Assembly: GCA_964471755.1 (NCBI GenBank)
Contig: CAYYJM010000262.1
Location: 1-8,895, forward strand
Source: CAYYJM01 sp964471755
Lineage (GTDB): Bacteria; Planctomycetota; Planctomycetia; Gemmatales; Gemmataceae
Direction: 5' to 3'
DNA length: 8,895 nucleotides
Of this stretch, positions 5,625 through 8,895 are shown piece by piece (within the stretch, counting starts at the first letter, position 1; every line of letters begins with the position of its first letter). The translations under genes and the position numbers were made by a program. The notes under the pieces were generated by a model. The model saw nothing but the letters and a program-made list of their open reading frames with translations, searched no databases and was not told the origin of the DNA.

Positions 5625-6758
5625 GCCGGCGCATTCGGATCGCAGTCGTCGAGCCAACAACTGGTGGAAGGCGTACCCCGGTCCCTCGCGTTTGACGCTG
5701 AACCGACCGGCCCGATAGGTCCGGCTCGCCAGTCCACGCTGCACCTCCTCGCAGATGCCGATGTCCTCGCGCTGCACCTGATCGGCGACGGCGATGCTTT
5801 CCCGGATGAACGACCGATCCGCCTCTGTCTCCGTCCGCGTGAAGAAGAAGTCGAAGACGACCCGACAGCGATCGACCGCCAGCGGCAGGACGAGGTTCGT
5901 GTCGAGAACGCCATCGGTCAGGTTGAGCATCAGGTTCGGGTAGTTCCACCAGTACTGGGCGTGGGTTCCGGTGCGAACTCGACCGACCGGGTCGGCCGGA
6001 TCGGCCGGGCGGAGCGGTCCCCACTGCACGCTGCACGTTGGAAAGACCTCGGCCCGATACTGCCCATAGTCGATAACCCCGGCCAGGCCCGGATGGACCG
6101 TGTTGATGTGGTATCCGCCATCGAGGTAGTTATCGACGAACACCTTCCAGTTGCAGGCCAGTTCGTACTCACGGCGTTCAACCCGGGTGAGCGTGTCGAA
6201 ACTGGTCATGGCCAGGTGGCGGGTCGGCTCGGCCAGTTCGGCGGCGAGGTCGGTCGGCTGGCCCAGATGCACCCAGATGAACGGCCCCCAGGTAGCGACC
6301 GGCCATTCCGGCAGGCCGTGGTCCTTGCGTTGGAAATCCTCGACGCCGTCGAACTCCGGCACACCGCGAAGTCGGCCGGCCAGGTCGTAGGTCCAGCCGT
6401 GATAGCGGCAGCGCAGCCGGTTCGCCTGGCCGCATGGCTCGGACAGCACGCGGGCTCCGCGATGGCGGCAGACGTTGGCGAACGCGCGCAGGGTCCCCGC
6501 CTCGTCGCGGACGACGGCGATCGGTTCCCCGGCCAGGTCGGCCGTGAGGAAACTGCCGGGAGCTTCTACCTGATGGGACAGGCCGATCGGCTGCCAGGTG
6601 GCATGGAACACGGCCCGGCGTTCCAGTTCGAGCAGGGCCGGATCGCGATACCAGGATGCCGGCAGCGTCTCGGCCCGCTCCAGGGGGCGCTCCGAATCGA
6701 ACTCGGCCAGCAGTTCACGCAGGCCCGTCATGGAAATCTTCTCACTTCGTGGTAACAT
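5622..6758 (-). CDS. Rieske non-heme iron oxygenase, alpha subunit, choline-monooxygenase type
   Basis: This 378-residue ring-hydroxylating-type oxygenase carries a Rieske [2Fe-2S] site, C97-R-H99 with C117-R-Y-H120. Its mononuclear iron site is D213/H217/H222 in NYLDGGYHINTVHPGL, with D332 as the likely third ligand. NYLDGGYH, DTNLVLPL, VVFDFFF and ICEEVQRGL closely resemble plant choline monooxygenase and related quaternary-amine oxygenases rather than classical aromatic dioxygenases (recalled, not aligned). Oxidation of a choline- or betaine-like amine is therefore a fair guess, but the substrate is not proven. No ferredoxin reductase or betaine-aldehyde dehydrogenase gene is within the window, so electrons must come from elsewhere. 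The start is uncertain. ATG 6758 has GAGGG eleven bases upstream, within a hairpin, while ATG 6731 (residue 10, MTGLRELL) has GAGAAG six bases upstream and may be the true start. The gene diverges from a DUF4139 gene across 87 bases. Confidence 0.9.
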   Translation of the reverse strand: MLPRSEKISMTGLRELLAEFDSERPLERAETLPASWYRDPALLELERRAVFHATWQPIGLSHQVEAPGSFLTADLAGEPIAVVRDEAGTLRAFANVCRHRGARVLSEPCGQANRLRCRYHGWTYDLAGRLRGVPEFDGVEDFQRKDHGLPEWPVATWGPFIWVHLGQPTDLAAELAEPTRHLAMTSFDTLTRVERREYELACNWKVFVDNYLDGGYHINTVHPGLAGVIDYGQYRAEVFPTCSVQWGPLRPADPADPVGRVRTGTHAQYWWNYPNLMLNLTDGVLDTNLVLPLAVDRCRVVFDFFFTRTETEADRSFIRESIAVADQVQREDIGICEEVQRGLASRTYRAGRFSVKREGPGYAFHQLLARRLRSECAG

Positions 6759-6759
6759 T

Positions 6760-6776
6760 TCGAGGACATCCCTCGA
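6760..6776. promoter_or_regulatory. inverted repeat between the divergent Rieske and DUF4139 genes
   Basis: TCGAGG (6760-6765) and CCTCGA (6771-6776) are exact reverse complements separated by ACATC. The site lies directly before the outer start codon of the Rieske gene and within the 87-base divergent spacer. It could be an operator or, in the minus transcript, a hairpin that covers the GAGGG ribosome site. No clear -10/-35 pair is visible for either gene. It is short enough to be chance. Confidence 0.3.
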
Positions 6777-6845
6777 CTTAAAGATGATCGGAAGTTACGC
6801 TGCCAGCAATGGCATTTCGCTCCCTGTCTCCGAGGATCGCAAACC

Positions 6846-8895
6846 ATGTTCCGTCCATGGCTCCTGGCTTCGCTCTGTGGCACGGCCCTGCTGGCCGCCG
6901 CCGGCTTCGTCGTCGTCAGCAACCGTTCCGTGGCCGAGCAGCAAGTCCAGCCCGGTAAACCAGCCCCGGCGAACGCCAACCCGGAGGCGGTGGCGTCGAA
7001 TCTGCCGATCACACAGGTGGTTCTCTTCTCCAGCGGCGTGGGCTTCTTCCAGCGTGAGGGCAAGGTCCAGGGCAACGCCCGCATCGATCTCACCTTTCCC
7101 GTTCAGGATATCAACGACCTGATCAAGAGCATGGTCCTGCGTGACCTCGATGGCGGTCACATCACCGCCGTCAGCTACGACAACAACGCGCCCATCGATC
7201 GCACCTTGAAGTCGTTCGCCATCAACCTGACGGGCAATCCCTCCTTCGCCACCATCCTGAACCAGGCGCGCGGCGAGAAGGTCGAGGTTGTGCTGACCCA
7301 GACCAACGCGACGCAGTCGGGCACCATGACCGGCACCGTCGTCGGCATCGAGGTCCAGAAGCAACCCGTCGCCAACAAGGACGTGGTCACCGTCGAGGTT
7401 CTCAACCTGTGGTGCGCCGATGGTCTGCGCGCGATCAAGTTGAGCGAACTGCAACGGCTGCGCTTCCTCAATCCGGTCATCGACAGCGAGTTCAAGAAGG
7501 CTCTGGAGACGCTGGCCACCTCGCACGATACGCAGAAGAAGGCCGTTTCGATCCAGTGCGTCGGCGAAGGCTCGCGTCGAGTGAAGGTCGATTACGTTGT
7601 CGAGAATCCGATCTGGAAGACGAGCTATCGTCTCGTCCTGGACAAGGTCGCCCCCGGTGCGGAGGCGACGAACAAGGCGCAGTTGCAGGGCTGGGCGGTC
7701 GTCGAGAACAGCACCGATGAGGACTGGAAGGATGTCCGCATGGCCCTCATCTCGGGTCGGCCGATCAGCTTCCAGATGGACCTTTACTCACCGCTCTTCG
7801 TCGATCGGCCGATCGAGAAGCTCGATCTGTTCCAGTCGCTCCGGGCCGTCACCTACTCCGGAGCGCTGGAGTACAACAGGGACCGGATCGAGAGTGTGAC
7901 GGTGCCTGGTGGCGTCGCTCCGGATGCTTCCGCAGGTCTCAGCGCGCCGGCTCCCGCTGCGCCGCCTCCTGGCTACGGGTTCGGCGGCGGTCTGGGCGGC
8001 GGCCCTGCCGGTGCCATGCCGCACCCGGCCGAGGACGCCGCCTTCCGCAAGCAACTCCAGAATCAACTCGAAGGTCGTCTGAATCTCGGGGCCGGCGTCC
8101 AGAGCGCCGCCAGCGCGTCGAAGCTCGGCAACTTCTTCCAGTACCTGATCGAGAAGCCGGTCCAGCTTCCCCGCCAGAAGAGCGCCCTGCTCCCCATCGT
8201 CTCGAAGGAAGTCGAGAGCAAGCGCGTGAGCATCTACAATGAACGGACCCATCCGAAGTTCCCGCTCCTGGGTCTGCAACTGAAGAATACCTCCGGGGCG
8301 CACCTGATGCAGGGGCCGATCACCGTATTCGAGGGCTCCGTCTACGGCGGCGACGCGAAGATCAGCGACATCCAACCCAACGAGGAGCGGCTCATCTCCT
8401 ACGCCGTCGATCTGGGCACCGAGGTCGATGCCAAGCCGAGCACGGCCAATGGCCGAATCACGGCCGTCAAGGCAGTCAAGGGCGTGATCTACTCGACAAC
8501 GAAGATCCGCGAGACGAAGGTCTACACGATCGCCAATCGCAACGATGTCGAGCGATCCCTGCTCGTCGAGCATCCGGTTCGGAGCGAGTTCACGCTGGTC
8601 GATAGCGACAAGCCGGCGGAGACGGCTGCGGATGTCTACCGCTTCGCCGTCAAAGTGCCGGCCGGCAAGACGGAGACGAAGACGATCACCGAGGAGCAGA
8701 CCGTCTCCCAGTCGGTCGCCATCAGCAATCAGAACGACGACCAGATCCGGGTCTTCCTCAGTCAGCCGGTCATCTCCGCCGCGGTGAAGACGGCCCTGGA
8801 GAAGGCCATGAGCCTGCGCTGGGACATGCAGAAGACGCAGCGTGAGATCGCCGAGCAGCAGCGGCAGCTCAAGGTGATCGTCGATGATCAGGGCC
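6846..8895 (+). CDS. exported DUF4139 domain protein (3' end beyond the window)
   Basis: An uninterrupted frame runs from ATG 6846 to the window end (683 codons), so the C-terminus is missing. GAGGAT ten bases upstream is a fair ribosome site. Residues 5-24 form a hydrophobic signal peptide or anchor, with possible cleavage after SVA (28-30). ITQVVLFSSGVGFFQREG (55-72) begins the family's N-terminal beta domain. VKVDYVVENPIWKTSYRLVL (246-265) begins the DUF4139 core, where a W-x-x-x-Y signature is typical. A proline/glycine/alanine-rich linker (about 354-396, with GGGLGGGP) interrupts it, and the beta-rich domain resumes until about residue 640. A charged helix (ALEKAMSLRWDMQKTQREI and onward), probably coiled coil, follows at the edge. 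DUF4139 proteins have no established reaction. The related MuiA-like group was linked to mucoidy, and a role in the envelope is inferred. It is transcribed away from the Rieske gene and is probably on its own promoter. Confidence 0.9.
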   Translation, partial: MFRPWLLASLCGTALLAAAGFVVVSNRSVAEQQVQPGKPAPANANPEAVASNLPITQVVLFSSGVGFFQREGKVQGNARIDLTFPVQDINDLIKSMVLRDLDGGHITAVSYDNNAPIDRTLKSFAINLTGNPSFATILNQARGEKVEVVLTQTNATQSGTMTGTVVGIEVQKQPVANKDVVTVEVLNLWCADGLRAIKLSELQRLRFLNPVIDSEFKKALETLATSHDTQKKAVSIQCVGEGSRRVKVDYVVENPIWKTSYRLVLDKVAPGAEATNKAQLQGWAVVENSTDEDWKDVRMALISGRPISFQMDLYSPLFVDRPIEKLDLFQSLRAVTYSGALEYNRDRIESVTVPGGVAPDASAGLSAPAPAAPPPGYGFGGGLGGGPAGAMPHPAEDAAFRKQLQNQLEGRLNLGAGVQSAASASKLGNFFQYLIEKPVQLPRQKSALLPIVSKEVESKRVSIYNERTHPKFPLLGLQLKNTSGAHLMQGPITVFEGSVYGGDAKISDIQPNEERLISYAVDLGTEVDAKPSTANGRITAVKAVKGVIYSTTKIRETKVYTIANRNDVERSLLVEHPVRSEFTLVDSDKPAETAADVYRFAVKVPAGKTETKTITEEQTVSQSVAISNQNDDQIRVFLSQPVISAAVKTALEKAMSLRWDMQKTQREIAEQQRQLKVIVDDQG

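Noticed and set aside
5364..6755. 463-residue plus-strand frame opposite the Rieske gene
   Set aside because: It is a shadow frame. The minus strand carries all the Rieske and iron-site motifs.
6795..7526. 243-residue minus-strand frame opposite the start of the DUF4139 gene
   Set aside because: It is antisense to a frame with a signal peptide and recognised domain, with composition typical of a reverse-frame shadow.

Overview
The window looks like ordinary chromosomal DNA from a high-GC bacterium, most likely a planctomycete, perhaps of the Gemmata group. The base composition is high in G+C, with a strong G/C bias at third codon positions. The gene families fit as well: a secreted prenyltransferase/squalene-oxidase-repeat protein, a secreted all-beta-like protein of unknown function, a DUF4139 protein, and single genes or short runs separated by palindromic intergenic DNA. 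This assignment is inferred from family recognition, not from a marker gene. I see no phage, transposase, CRISPR array, tRNA or rRNA.

Layout: (1) At the left edge, the first six codons of a minus-strand gene diverge from a complete NAD-type malate dehydrogenase gene (159-1145, +). (2) A 28-29 bp perfect palindrome (1150-1223) lies between the converging mdh gene and a minus-strand pair. That pair is a secreted prenyltransferase-repeat protein (2183-3289) followed by a secreted unknown protein (1258-2100). The Shine-Dalgarno sequence of the second gene is buried in a strong hairpin. (3) A gene-free stretch (3290-3669) holds a composite inverted/direct repeat and the clpX terminator. (4) Next comes a minus-strand pair, a small one-helix membrane protein with a SHOCT-like tail (5044-5418) and clpX (3670-4923). 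A perfect TATAAT box and a structured leader lie in front of the pair. (5) A Rieske oxygenase of the choline-monooxygenase type (5622-6758, -) diverges from a DUF4139 protein (6846 to the right edge, +), which is cut by the window end.

Most of the content is housekeeping (central carbon metabolism, ATP-dependent proteolysis) mixed with planctomycete envelope proteins. I do not see a new multi-gene system. The best leads are: a 16-residue in-frame gap in ClpX at the first helix of the small AAA+ domain, with every other motif intact; the hairpin that sequesters a ribosome binding site at 2103-2147; and three different intergenic palindromic elements that look like dispersed repeats, one of them with a compensatory base change that preserves a local hairpin.
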